From assembly GCA_002413665.1 (NCBI GenBank), contig DHXK01000082.1, positions 3,589-10,484 on the forward strand: 6,896 nt of DNA, in the 5' to 3' direction. Below the pieces are notes generated by a model. The model had not been told where the DNA came from and ran no database searches. It worked only from the letters and a program-made list of their open reading frames with translations. Shown here in pieces: positions 1 through 5,931 of this stretch (positions are counted from its first letter, which is position 1; each line of letters opens with the position of its first letter). A program made the position numbers and the translations under genes. The stretch comes from Legionellales bacterium UBA5158. Its GTDB lineage: Bacteria > Pseudomonadota > Gammaproteobacteria > DSM-16500.

Positions 1-443
1 CGTTGTTTTTGGCCACCACTGAGTTGAGCCGGATAATGATTTTTTTTATCGGTTAATCCTGTCAGTTCTAATAAAGGTAAGAGTCTATTTTCTATCACTT
101 TACTGCTTAGACCGCTAAGCTCTAAAGGAAACGCTATATTGTCATAAACAGTGCGTGAGGATAATAAATTAAAATGTTGAAATATCATGCCTATATTACG
201 TCGTGCTTGACGTAATTCTCGGGGGGCAAGAGTGGTTAAATCATGTCCATCAACGATGACTTTACCGCTAGAAGGTTGTTCTAAAAGATTAACGCAACGA
301 ATTAAGGTACTTTTTCCAGCGCCACTTTTGCCTATCACTCCAAAGATTTCGCCAGGCAGTACATGAAGGTTAATATCATGCAGCGCTGTGATAGTGCCAT
401 CGGGAGTGGTATAATTTTTGTATAGTTTTTGCAATTTAATCAT
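1..443 (-). CDS. metN: D-methionine ABC transporter ATP-binding protein MetN (5' part, cut by window edge)
   Basis: The minus strand reads from an ATG at 443-441 through 147 complete codons to the left edge without a stop. MetN is the cytoplasmic ATPase that powers the MetNIQ importer for D- and L-methionine at the inner membrane. Visible motifs are the Walker A loop GKSGAGKST (residues 38-46), the Q-loop in MIFQHFNLLSSRTV (Q89) and the ABC signature LSGGQ (141-145), followed by KQR at the edge. The stretches STLIRCVNLLE and RRNIGMIFQHFNLLSSRTV match E. coli MetN as remembered, which separates it from generic amino-acid transporter ATPases. Full-length MetN is about 340 residues, so the Walker B, H-loop and C-terminal regulatory domain lie outside. 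No clear ribosome binding site precedes the ATG, but the start agrees with the family N-terminus (MIKL). It is divergent from pncB. Confidence 0.93.
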   Translation of the reverse strand, partial: MIKLQKLYKNYTTPDGTITALHDINLHVLPGEIFGVIGKSGAGKSTLIRCVNLLEQPSSGKVIVDGHDLTTLAPRELRQARRNIGMIFQHFNLLSSRTVYDNIAFPLELSGLSSKVIENRLLPLLELTGLTDKKNHYPAQLSGGQKQ

Positions 444-559
444 ATTGAAACAATTTCTATTCTAAATTCTAGTTCTATATAATGCCTGGTTTTTCAATTT
501 TATAAATGAGAAATTTGCTTAAAGCGTGTTAGTTAGCCAAATACAAGGAACAAAACTCT
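444..559. promoter_or_regulatory. Divergent intergenic region between metN and pncB
   Basis: This 116-base AT-rich gap must hold promoters for both divergent genes. On the plus strand a perfect -10 hexamer TATAAT lies at 478-483, but no good -35 stands 16-18 bases upstream; TTGAAA at 445-450 is too far away. On the minus strand, two TAGAAT hexamers (plus-strand ATTCTA at 459-464 and 466-471) could serve as -10 boxes for metN, again without a convincing -35. I saw no methionine (MetJ-like) or NAD-related operator repeat. The assignment of individual promoters is tentative. Confidence 0.35.
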
Positions 560-1981
560 GTGATTTCCCCTTTATTAACCGATTTATATCAGCTGACAAT
601 GGCTTATGGCTATTGGCGCTTGGGAATGCATGATCGTGAAAGCGTTTTTCATTTAGTCTTTCGCAATAATCCTTTTGAGGGAAATTATACCGTTGCCTGT
701 GGATTAGCGACGGTGATTGAATTTATTAAGAACTGGGAAATCACAACTGATGATGTGGATTATTTGAAAAGTCTGACTAATCAGGATGGAAGTAAGCTAT
801 TTTCTGTAGAATTTTTAGCGTATCTGGTTGATTTAAAGATTAGCTGTGACATAGATGCTATTCCTGAAGGGACAGTTGTTTTTCCGCAAGAACCTTTGTT
901 GCGTGTGAAAGGGCCTCTGCTTCAATGCCAATTGCTAGAAACCGTTTTATTAAATATCATTAATTTTCAAACACTTATTGCTACAAAAGCGGCTCGTATC
1001 TGCCAAGCGGCGGCCGGTGAAGAAGTATTGGAGTTTGGTTTGAGGCGTGCACAAGGACCCGATGGGGCACTATCAGCTAGCCGAGCTGCTTATATTGGTG
1101 GTTGTACGGCTACTTCAAATGTACTGGCAGGTAAACGATATGACATTCCCGTGCGAGGTACTCATGCTCATAATTGGGTAACGGCATTTCCAGATGAAAA
1201 GACGGCTTTTTCAGCCTATGCAGAAGTCATGCCACATAATTGTGTTCTATTGGTGGATACTTACGATACGTTAAAAGGTGTTGCAAATGCTATTTCTATT
1301 GGACAGCAATTGCACTCACAAGGCGCAAAATTACTGGGCATACGATTAGATTCTGGTGATTTGGCTAAGCTCAGTATTCAAGCTCGCGCGATGTTAGATG
1401 CAGCAGGATTTACTGATACTCAGATAGTCGCGAGCAATACACTAGATGAGTATTCTATGGCTTCGTTGCGCGAACAAGGTGCGCCCATCACGATTTGGGG
1501 GGTGGGCACTCACTTAGTGACGGCTTTCGATGAGCCTGCTTTAGATGGTGTTTATAAGCTTTCTGCCTTACGTGAGCTGGATGGGCGCTGGACTAAAAAG
1601 TTAAAGCTATCTGAACAGACAATAAAGATTTCCAATCCTGGCATCCATCAAGTGCGACGATTTTTTCGTAATGGACAACAAGTCATGGATATTTTGTATG
1701 ATATAGAAATGGGTATTTCTAATGTGCCTGAAGCGCAAACTCACTCACAGCCTAGTGAAAATGTGAGGATGTCGGATCATGAAACATGGTCTGATCTTTT
1801 AGTTCCTGTCATCGTTCAAGGTTCTGTTGTTTATGCTAATGAATCTATTCATATTATACGTAAAAGAGCGATAGATCAGGTCGAACAGTTTGTGAGGCGC
1901 TATGCTAAAACACCTTATTCTGTAGGCATAGAAAAGCAATTGTTTGAAGTAAAGCAGGCTTTAATCAAAGCATTGCGATAA
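560..1981 (+). CDS. pncB: Nicotinate phosphoribosyltransferase
   Basis: A 473-residue cytoplasmic enzyme that joins nicotinate and PRPP, with ATP, to give nicotinate mononucleotide in the Preiss-Handler NAD salvage pathway. The N-terminus LLTDLYQLTMAYGYW is typical of the family. GTHAHNWV (residues 200-207), the phosphate-binding RLDSGDL (262-268), ASNTLDEY (from residue 291) and WGVGTHLV (313-320) lie in the expected order. The length suits the long bacterial/eukaryotic-like NAPRTase class rather than the roughly 400-residue E. coli PncB. The start is a GTG at 560, supported by AAGGA at 545-549 and by the family N-terminus beginning here. No truncation or frameshift is visible. It is transcribed alone, divergent from metN, with a possible weak terminator behind it. 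Confidence 0.95.
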   Translation: MISPLLTDLYQLTMAYGYWRLGMHDRESVFHLVFRNNPFEGNYTVACGLATVIEFIKNWEITTDDVDYLKSLTNQDGSKLFSVEFLAYLVDLKISCDIDAIPEGTVVFPQEPLLRVKGPLLQCQLLETVLLNIINFQTLIATKAARICQAAAGEEVLEFGLRRAQGPDGALSASRAAYIGGCTATSNVLAGKRYDIPVRGTHAHNWVTAFPDEKTAFSAYAEVMPHNCVLLVDTYDTLKGVANAISIGQQLHSQGAKLLGIRLDSGDLAKLSIQARAMLDAAGFTDTQIVASNTLDEYSMASLREQGAPITIWGVGTHLVTAFDEPALDGVYKLSALRELDGRWTKKLKLSEQTIKISNPGIHQVRRFFRNGQQVMDILYDIEMGISNVPEAQTHSQPSENVRMSDHETWSDLLVPVIVQGSVVYANESIHIIRKRAIDQVEQFVRRYAKTPYSVGIEKQLFEVKQALIKALR

Positions 1982-1994
1982 TTTAAGTTAAATG

Positions 1995-2022
1995 GATCTA
2001 TTGTAATCTAATAGGTCAATTT
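1995..2022 (+). terminator. Possible weak terminator after pncB
   Basis: An 8-bp stem pairs GATCTATT (1995-2002) with AATAGGTC (2010-2017), including one G-U pair and a 7-base loop. It begins 14 bases after the pncB stop. The following bases (AATTT) are only moderately T-rich and the stem is AT-rich, so termination would be inefficient. It could also be an mRNA 3'-end stabilising hairpin. Confidence 0.35.
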
Positions 2023-2025
2023 CTG

Positions 2026-2034
2026 TGCTAAAAT
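2026..2034 (+). promoter_or_regulatory. Extended -10 promoter for the acidic protein-trmB-lipoprotein genes
   Basis: TGC followed by TAAAAT gives an extended -10 element (TGn plus five of six consensus bases). No matching -35 stands at the standard distance, which extended -10 promoters tolerate. Transcription would begin near 2041, leaving about 28 bases before the ATG at 2069 with the Shine-Dalgarno sequence inside that leader. The placement between the candidate pncB terminator and a strong ribosome binding site supports it. Confidence 0.45.
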
Positions 2035-2068
2035 TAGGTATGTATAAAGTTAAAGCGAGGATGGTGCT

Positions 2069-2722
2069 ATGTCAGAACCAAAGAATGAAGCAAATTCTAA
2101 TGATTCAGTGAAAGCTGCTCTGGATGGTGCTAGAAACGATAGGCAAACAAATGAAAATAAAAATACCAACGATGCTGCGATGGCTCAGTCAGCTGTGCCG
2201 AAAGAAGAGAACAGTGTAGAAGAGAAAGAGATTATAGATCCAGTAACAGGTAAGAAGAAAGTTGTAAAAATCGAAGTAGTACATGAGGACCTTGAGGGGG
2301 TTTTAGGGAAGAATGCGGACGGGATGGATCCTGCAGAAATAGAGCAAAAGGAGAGCAACAAACAGAAGCGATTGAATCTAGAGATTGATAAGCAGGAAAT
2401 TATAGAAGCTGACGTGGATCTTGCTATCGAGGAAGATTATCAAGAAGAAGCTGACGAAGCTTTGCGTGAAGAAGCGGTTGAGGGGGCGGTTGCAGAAGCA
2501 GACATGGTTGCTCAGCAACAAGAGTTAGAGCAGGACGAAGAAGCTCCCGCTCCAGAAGCTAAAGCTTCAGAGCCTGAACCTGAAAGTTTTTTAGGGATTG
2601 ATCTAACTGAAACAGCTAAGGCCCCAGAATCAAGTGCACCGAAAGCCGAGGAAGAAGAGCCAGCGCCTACACCAATACAGTCGACTAGTCCTTTTCAGAC
2701 CCCGACATTAACAAGAAAATAA
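2069..2722 (+). CDS. Acidic glutamate-rich low-complexity protein, function unknown
   Basis: A 217-residue protein I do not recognise. It lacks a signal peptide, membrane segment and cysteines, and is dominated by Glu, Ala, Lys, Asp and Gln, with Pro in the last quarter. Residues 1-50 are polar and Asn-rich. A short segment (about 55-80, IIDPVTGKKKVVKIEVVHED) has alternating hydrophobics that could form strands. The middle is a charged helix-prone stretch with EEADEAL and AQQQELEQDEE. The tail has EEEE then a Ser/Thr/Pro-rich end, PFQTPTLTRK. The start has a good ribosome binding site (GAGGA at 2057-2061). The trmB ATG comes 25 bases after its stop, so the two are probably cotranscribed. Possibilities are an intrinsically disordered scaffold, a cell-envelope or nucleoid-associated protein, or a secretion substrate; none is established by the sequence. 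Confidence 0.75.
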   Translation: MSEPKNEANSNDSVKAALDGARNDRQTNENKNTNDAAMAQSAVPKEENSVEEKEIIDPVTGKKKVVKIEVVHEDLEGVLGKNADGMDPAEIEQKESNKQKRLNLEIDKQEIIEADVDLAIEEDYQEEADEALREEAVEGAVAEADMVAQQQELEQDEEAPAPEAKASEPEPESFLGIDLTETAKAPESSAPKAEEEEPAPTPIQSTSPFQTPTLTRK

Positions 2723-2747
2723 CATTATAAACGAGTTATTATATCGC

Positions 2748-3443
2748 ATGATTACACCACCTTTCCCGCTGCGCCGTGTGCGCAGTTTTGCTAAGCGCGA
2801 TGGTCGCATGACTGACGCACAACGACGTGTATTAACTGATCTATGGCCGCAATACGGTTTAGATAAATCATCAGTCTTAGCAGATTTCACTGCTATTTTT
2901 GGACGTGAAGCCCCTCGCATCCTAGAAATTGGTTTCGGTTCAGGGCATTCTCTGCTAGAAATAGCTAAAGCCACGCCTACTCAAGATTTCATAGGTATTG
3001 AAATGTATCAGCCTGGTATAGGTACATTATTATTAGGTATTGAAGCTGAGCAAGTCTCAAATATTCGCATTTATTATGCAGATGCGGTTGAAGTGATAGA
3101 AGATTGTATCGCACCAGCAAGCCTGGATGGTATACAGCTTTTTTTCCCCGATCCGTGGCCTAAACGTAAGCATCATAAACGTCGAATTATCCAACCTGAG
3201 TTCATCGAATTAATCGCTAGCAAATTAAAACCCGCGGGGGTGCTACATTTGGCGACTGATTGGGAGCATTATGCATTACACATGATGCAAGTATTATCAA
3301 AGTCAGATAAGCTAATCAACTTAGCTGGTGCCGGGCTATATGCTCCGCGCTCAACTCAACGGCCTATTACCACAAAATTTGAAAATCGCGGCACACGGTC
3401 AGGTCGACCGATTAGGGAGTTACAATTCGCACGTTGTGACTAA
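2748..3443 (+). CDS. trmB: tRNA (guanine-N7-)-methyltransferase TrmB
   Basis: A 231-residue SAM-dependent enzyme that methylates N7 of G46 in the tRNA variable loop. The N-terminal RRVRSFAKRDGRMTDAQ is the usual family opening. The SAM-binding loop is EIGFGSGHSL (60-69), GIEMYQPG (83-90) carries the acidic residue after strand 2, and ADAVEV (111-116) follows. The diagnostic FFPDPWPKRKHHKRR (132-146) contains the catalytic-region Asp135. ATDWEHYA and the C-terminal TKFENRGTRSGR complete the fold. The length is close to E. coli TrmB (239). The ATG at 2748 has only a weak ribosome binding site (ACGAG, 2731-2735), but a later Met (residue 21) would remove conserved sequence. It lies 25 bases after the acidic gene and 15 bases before the lipoprotein gene, consistent with one transcript. 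Confidence 0.96.
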   Translation: MITPPFPLRRVRSFAKRDGRMTDAQRRVLTDLWPQYGLDKSSVLADFTAIFGREAPRILEIGFGSGHSLLEIAKATPTQDFIGIEMYQPGIGTLLLGIEAEQVSNIRIYYADAVEVIEDCIAPASLDGIQLFFPDPWPKRKHHKRRIIQPEFIELIASKLKPAGVLHLATDWEHYALHMMQVLSKSDKLINLAGAGLYAPRSTQRPITTKFENRGTRSGRPIRELQFARCD

Positions 3444-3458
3444 CGTCAAGGAGAGACA

Positions 3459-3833
3459 ATGAAATATTATTTTTTAGCCATCTTTACTCTATTGTTTTTA
3501 ACAAGCTGTAATTCTGTTTGTCATCCCCGTTATTCTTATGCGCCTGCACCTACCGGTATGGCAGAAATGTGTATTGCTAAATGTTATCAGAAAAAAACCC
3601 ATTGTGAGCATCTCTGCGATATTCAAAAAGAACATTGCAAAATACAAAAGCGCATCGATGCTTCCTTCCGTTATGAGAATTATAAAGAACAACTTCTTGC
3701 TAGAAATATCCCGAACAGAAAATTCTTAACAAATTTTGATGATAGCGCATGCGCCTGTAAAATACCGTGTTTGTGCGTTAATACGTATAATTTATGTTAC
3801 ACAGAATGTGGCGGTACAGTTCTAACGTCTTAA
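3459..3833 (+). CDS. Small cysteine-rich lipoprotein, function unknown
   Basis: A 124-residue protein with a short signal peptide and lipobox LTSC, so Cys17 would be lipidated after signal peptidase II cleavage. Asn at +2 suggests outer-membrane sorting by the Lol pathway. Twelve further cysteines fall in two blocks. The first has C21, then C38-x3-C42, C49-x3-C53 and C60. The second has C98-x-C100-x3-C104-x-C106, then C113-x3-C117. They are separated by a cysteine-free segment rich in Lys, Arg and Tyr (about 61-97). The CxxxC pairs spaced by six residues resemble disulfide-stapled helical hairpins, and six disulfides are possible in the periplasm. The start is well defined by AAGGAGA (3448-3454). 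It lies 15 bases after trmB, so probably in that operon. I recognise no family. No clear intrinsic terminator follows. Confidence 0.85.
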   Translation: MKYYFLAIFTLLFLTSCNSVCHPRYSYAPAPTGMAEMCIAKCYQKKTHCEHLCDIQKEHCKIQKRIDASFRYENYKEQLLARNIPNRKFLTNFDDSACACKIPCLCVNTYNLCYTECGGTVLTS

Positions 3834-3946
3834 GAAAAATTGATACAATGTAGGTATTTTTACGATAGAGATTCTTCTAATTCACTTTACATTATCATCT
3901 TGCTTGACTACCCTGAATCCTAAATTTGATACCAAGGAAAAGTTGA

Positions 3947-4606
3947 ATGAAAATAAAAGTAGGATTTAGCATTGCGGCAATAACAACATGCCTAGCCGCT
4001 ACATGTACTTTTGCAACAGGCCCGGGATTTTTTGTGGGCAGTCAATTCGGACAATCAAATATACATAGTGATGCTGTAACTTTTCAAACTGGTGGCGATC
4101 CTGCGACAATACGCGTCTCCCCAAGTAATACGGGAGCAGGTTATAGATTTGTGTTGGGCTATGATATAACTCAATATGGTGGTATTGAATTTGGAATAAC
4201 ACATTATGCTAATTCCACCTATAAAGTACCTATCGCAGTAGCTTGTAATGATCCTACGGTTCATTTATATGGCGCAGAAATTTTAGGTAGAGGTATGATT
4301 CCAGTTAATTCATTTACCTTTATTGGAAAAGCGGGCATAGCTATTTTGAGAATGTCTGGTTCTGGAAGTTTAGTGACAAGCAATGTTATTCAAACACCTT
4401 GCGGATCAACCCAAGGCAATCAGCAGACAACCAATGTACGACCTGCTCTAGGGGTCGGAGTTAGTTATGATATGACTCAAAGATGGGTTATCGATCTGTC
4501 TTGGATGCGGGTATTGAAAGGCGGCAGTACCACTACTGCAGATCTCAAAACAATTGGTTTCGCATATCATTTTACAGATCTGTATTGCGGGCAATTTCTA
4601 TGTTAA
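3947..4606 (+). CDS. Secreted outer-membrane beta-barrel protein (OmpA/OmpW-like small porin fold)
   Basis: A 219-residue protein with a Sec signal peptide: MKIKVGF, a hydrophobic core, and probable cleavage after CTFA (about residue 23). The mature protein opens with GPGFFVGSQFGQSN, typical of an 8-stranded barrel. Alternating amphipathic strands follow: AGYRFVLGYDI, GGIEFGITHYA, FTFIGKAGIAILRM, RPALGVGVSYDMTQRWVIDLSWMRV and TIGFAYHF. This suggests an OMP beta-barrel domain; substrate or role is not evident. Four mature cysteines (C100, C152, C214, C219) are unusual for a barrel. The chain runs ten residues past the probable last strand, ending in Cys rather than a terminal aromatic residue. 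AAGGA at 3934-3938 supports the ATG. It stands alone: 113 bases without a recognisable promoter lie upstream, and a strong terminator follows. Confidence 0.8.
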   Translation: MKIKVGFSIAAITTCLAATCTFATGPGFFVGSQFGQSNIHSDAVTFQTGGDPATIRVSPSNTGAGYRFVLGYDITQYGGIEFGITHYANSTYKVPIAVACNDPTVHLYGAEILGRGMIPVNSFTFIGKAGIAILRMSGSGSLVTSNVIQTPCGSTQGNQQTTNVRPALGVGVSYDMTQRWVIDLSWMRVLKGGSTTTADLKTIGFAYHFTDLYCGQFLC

Positions 4607-4623
4607 TTATTTTTTAAATGATT

Positions 4624-4646
4624 AGCGCTCTTAGGAGCGCTTTTTT
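4624..4646 (+). terminator. Strong intrinsic terminator after the barrel-protein gene
   Basis: A perfect 7-bp GC-rich stem, AGCGCTC (4624-4630) with GAGCGCT (4635-4641), closes a TTAG tetraloop and is followed at once by a T run (4641-4646). It lies 18 bases after the upstream stop codon. It isolates the precursor-mcbBCD cluster from the gene before it. Confidence 0.9.
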
Positions 4647-4666
4647 AAAAAGATTTTTTTTGTTGC

Positions 4667-4694
4667 TTGACTTTATTTAAATTTAATTTAGTAT
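4667..4694 (+). promoter_or_regulatory. Candidate sigma-70 promoter of the RiPP cluster
   Basis: A -35 TTGACT (4667-4672, five of six) is followed after 16 bases by a -10 TAGTAT (4689-4694, four of six). The spacer is very AT-rich. Transcription from about 4701 would give an untranslated leader of roughly 185 bases before the precursor ATG. A second -10-like TATTAT at 4863-4868 has no good -35 and would start transcription within the ribosome binding site, so I favour the upstream one. Confidence 0.4.
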
Positions 4695-4746
4695 TTGTTT
4701 TCTCTTCTGATTCAACCTTCCTCTTATAAATTACTTTTCACATTTA

Positions 4747-4783
4747 TTTTCATCTCCGTTAATGAAAGCATTTTTGCCTTTCA
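4747..4783 (+). promoter_or_regulatory. Two mutually exclusive hairpins in the leader upstream of the precursor gene
   Basis: TTTCAT (4748-4753) can pair with ATGAAA (4762-4767) around an 8-base loop. The same bases, as TGAAAG (4763-4768), can instead pair with CTTTCA (4778-4783) around a 9-base loop. The shared strand makes the two structures alternatives. Both stems are six AT-rich base pairs, so they are weak and may be chance. The rest of 4695-4886 holds no gene that I can support. Confidence 0.2.
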
Positions 4784-4886
4784 CACAAGGCCAGAGTATG
4801 CGCATATTTTTTAAATAGCGTTATCTCCCTTCAATAAGCCTACTTCAGCACTCTCATAAAAATATTATACACTTTAAGGAAATATT

Positions 4887-5045
4887 ATGAATAAAGAATC
4901 CACGCAGCTTCCAGCATCAAATTATTTTGGCGAGTTAATTCACAGTCTAGATGGAGTCAATCCATTAGGAGTTGGATTTGGTTCTTGCTGTTGCTGTTGT
5001 TCTTCCAGTGCAGCTGTTTTTGTTGCAGAAAAAAAACCTCAGTAA
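4887..5045 (+). CDS. TOMM/RiPP precursor peptide: McbA-like leader with poly-cysteine core
   Basis: A 52-residue peptide with an excellent ribosome binding site (TAAGGA at 4875-4880, six bases before the ATG). The leader holds YFGELI (13-18), giving the F-x3-[branched] motif (F14, I18) that TOMM partner proteins bind. It aligns with EFGVVL in McbA. Residues 26-32, PLGVGFG, correspond to McbA PLGVGIG, whose leader is cut after the first Gly of this motif by TldD/TldE. Cleavage after G28 here would leave a 24-residue core. The core has S33, five consecutive cysteines (34-38) and S39-S41: up to nine residues that could become thiazoles or oxazoles. The hydrophobic AAVFVA and a charged EKKPQ tail follow. 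The poly-Cys block resembles streptolysin S precursors, not the Gly-rich McbA core. The gene sits 26 bases before the mcbB-like gene with no terminator between. The product is unknown; a modified antibacterial or cytolytic peptide is inferred. Confidence 0.9.
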   Translation: MNKESTQLPASNYFGELIHSLDGVNPLGVGFGSCCCCCSSSAAVFVAEKKPQ

Positions 5046-5071
5046 ATTTGATTCAATCACAGGGATAAGTT

Positions 5072-5929
5072 ATGCAGATAAATTATTGCATCAAAAGTTT
5101 TGAGATAGTCCCAGATAAAAATAATGAAGCATTATTTTACACGCCAGAAGTTTCAGCCAATATTAAGCATGCTAAAGTAATAGATTTATTAATGGATATC
5201 AAAGGCAATAAATTTTCCTGCATCACTGAGGAGTGGTTAGAAAAATTAATCAACAAGCATGAGTTGGCCAACACGCCCATCAAAAAATATTTAATCTCTG
5301 ATTTAAAATTAATGTCCAGTATCGATGAAAATGCTTTTACAAAGCTTTTTATTATTTCCGATGAGCATGTCATTAAAAAAAGATTAAACAAATATTTTTC
5401 TGATCACTATGCTCTGGAAGTTTTCACGCAGATGAATTTATCAAAATTAGATGATAGATCTCTGGTTGTTCTCTACGCCAATGTATATTCAGAGAAAAAG
5501 ATGAGTGAAGTATATCAACATTGTATTGCAGCCAATGCTTGGATAATAACGGCCTATATTGCAAATCACTATTTAGTGATTGACAGTATCTTCAATGCAA
5601 AAAAAGGTCTGCCATGTCATTTTTGCTATTTTAAACGGAATCAAAAAATACTTGAAGGAAGTAGTAATATGAAAAAAACAGCATGGGTCAATGTTTTACA
5701 ACATGCATTAAAAAAAGAATATTTTATATTTCCTGCCATGACATTAACCCATATTGAAAAAGGGCTAATCTCTTTTTGGCTAACCGACGCCATTAAAAAA
5801 TTCACGAATCCCCATAATAAAAAAAATAAGATGAATGATTTAGGAAAATCCGTTAGAGCTAATTTAATCACAGGAGAAAAGCATCAAGAGCAAACTATAC
5901 ATTGGCCGTTTTGCGAATGTATGGATTAA
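5072..5929 (+). CDS. mcbB: McbB-like TOMM partner protein (E1-like, leader-binding, zinc-binding)
   Basis: A 285-residue protein, close to E. coli McbB (295). In microcin B17 synthesis McbB binds the precursor leader and, with McbD, forms the cyclodehydratase inside a McbBCD complex. The N-terminus (about 1-65) has a winged-helix-like pattern suited to leader recognition. The E1-like middle includes SLVVLYANVYSE. GLPCHFCYFKR (C182, C185), WVNVLQHALKK, FPAMTL and the C-terminal IHWPFCEC (C281, C283) follow, in the order I remember from McbB (TPCHFCHIER, WANLLQLLKK, LPALAL, IHWQACSC). The four cysteines should hold one structural zinc. The CxC end is thus normal for McbB although many other TOMM partner proteins have CxxC. 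AGGGA at 5061-5065 supports the ATG. The coding sequence is A-rich, with many AAA/AAT codons, more so than metN or pncB. The stop overlaps possible starts of the next gene, so translation is probably coupled. Confidence 0.93.
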   Translation: MQINYCIKSFEIVPDKNNEALFYTPEVSANIKHAKVIDLLMDIKGNKFSCITEEWLEKLINKHELANTPIKKYLISDLKLMSSIDENAFTKLFIISDEHVIKKRLNKYFSDHYALEVFTQMNLSKLDDRSLVVLYANVYSEKKMSEVYQHCIAANAWIITAYIANHYLVIDSIFNAKKGLPCHFCYFKRNQKILEGSSNMKKTAWVNVLQHALKKEYFIFPAMTLTHIEKGLISFWLTDAIKKFTNPHNKKNKMNDLGKSVRANLITGEKHQEQTIHWPFCECMD

Positions 5930-5931
5930 TG

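Noticed and set aside
2718..2740. Inverted repeat AATAAC / GTTATT between the acidic gene and trmB as a terminator
   Set aside because: Only six AT-rich base pairs with an 11-base loop and no T run; the genes are likely cotranscribed.
2708..2974. Minus-strand open frame of 88 codons across the start of trmB
   Set aside because: It is antisense to a clear trmB, has no family-like features and no ribosome binding site that I could see; it is a shadow frame.
3836..3858. ATAC / GTAT hairpin followed by a T run after the lipoprotein gene
   Set aside because: The core stem is about four base pairs, too weak to call a terminator.
3904..3932. TTGACT at 3904-3909 as a -35 box for the barrel-protein gene (it shares a 10-base match, TTGCTTGACT, with the mcb promoter candidate)
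   Set aside because: Any -10 at the correct distance is poor and would start transcription at or inside the ribosome binding site (3934-3938), so the 10-base match is probably chance.
3498..4264. Short open frames on both strands across the lipoprotein and barrel-protein genes
   Set aside because: They overlap genes with convincing signal sequences and ribosome binding sites, and their translations have no recognisable features.
5137..5871. Minus-strand open frames within the mcbB-like gene (hydrophobic translations)
   Set aside because: The hydrophobic character comes from reading AAA/AAT-rich codons backwards as TTT/ATT; mcbB homology on the plus strand explains the region.
5902..5931. 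Upstream ATG at 5902 as the mcbC start
   Set aside because: It lies well inside the mcbB-like coding sequence; the extra residues do not look like the family and ATGs at 5929/5932 fit a coupled start.
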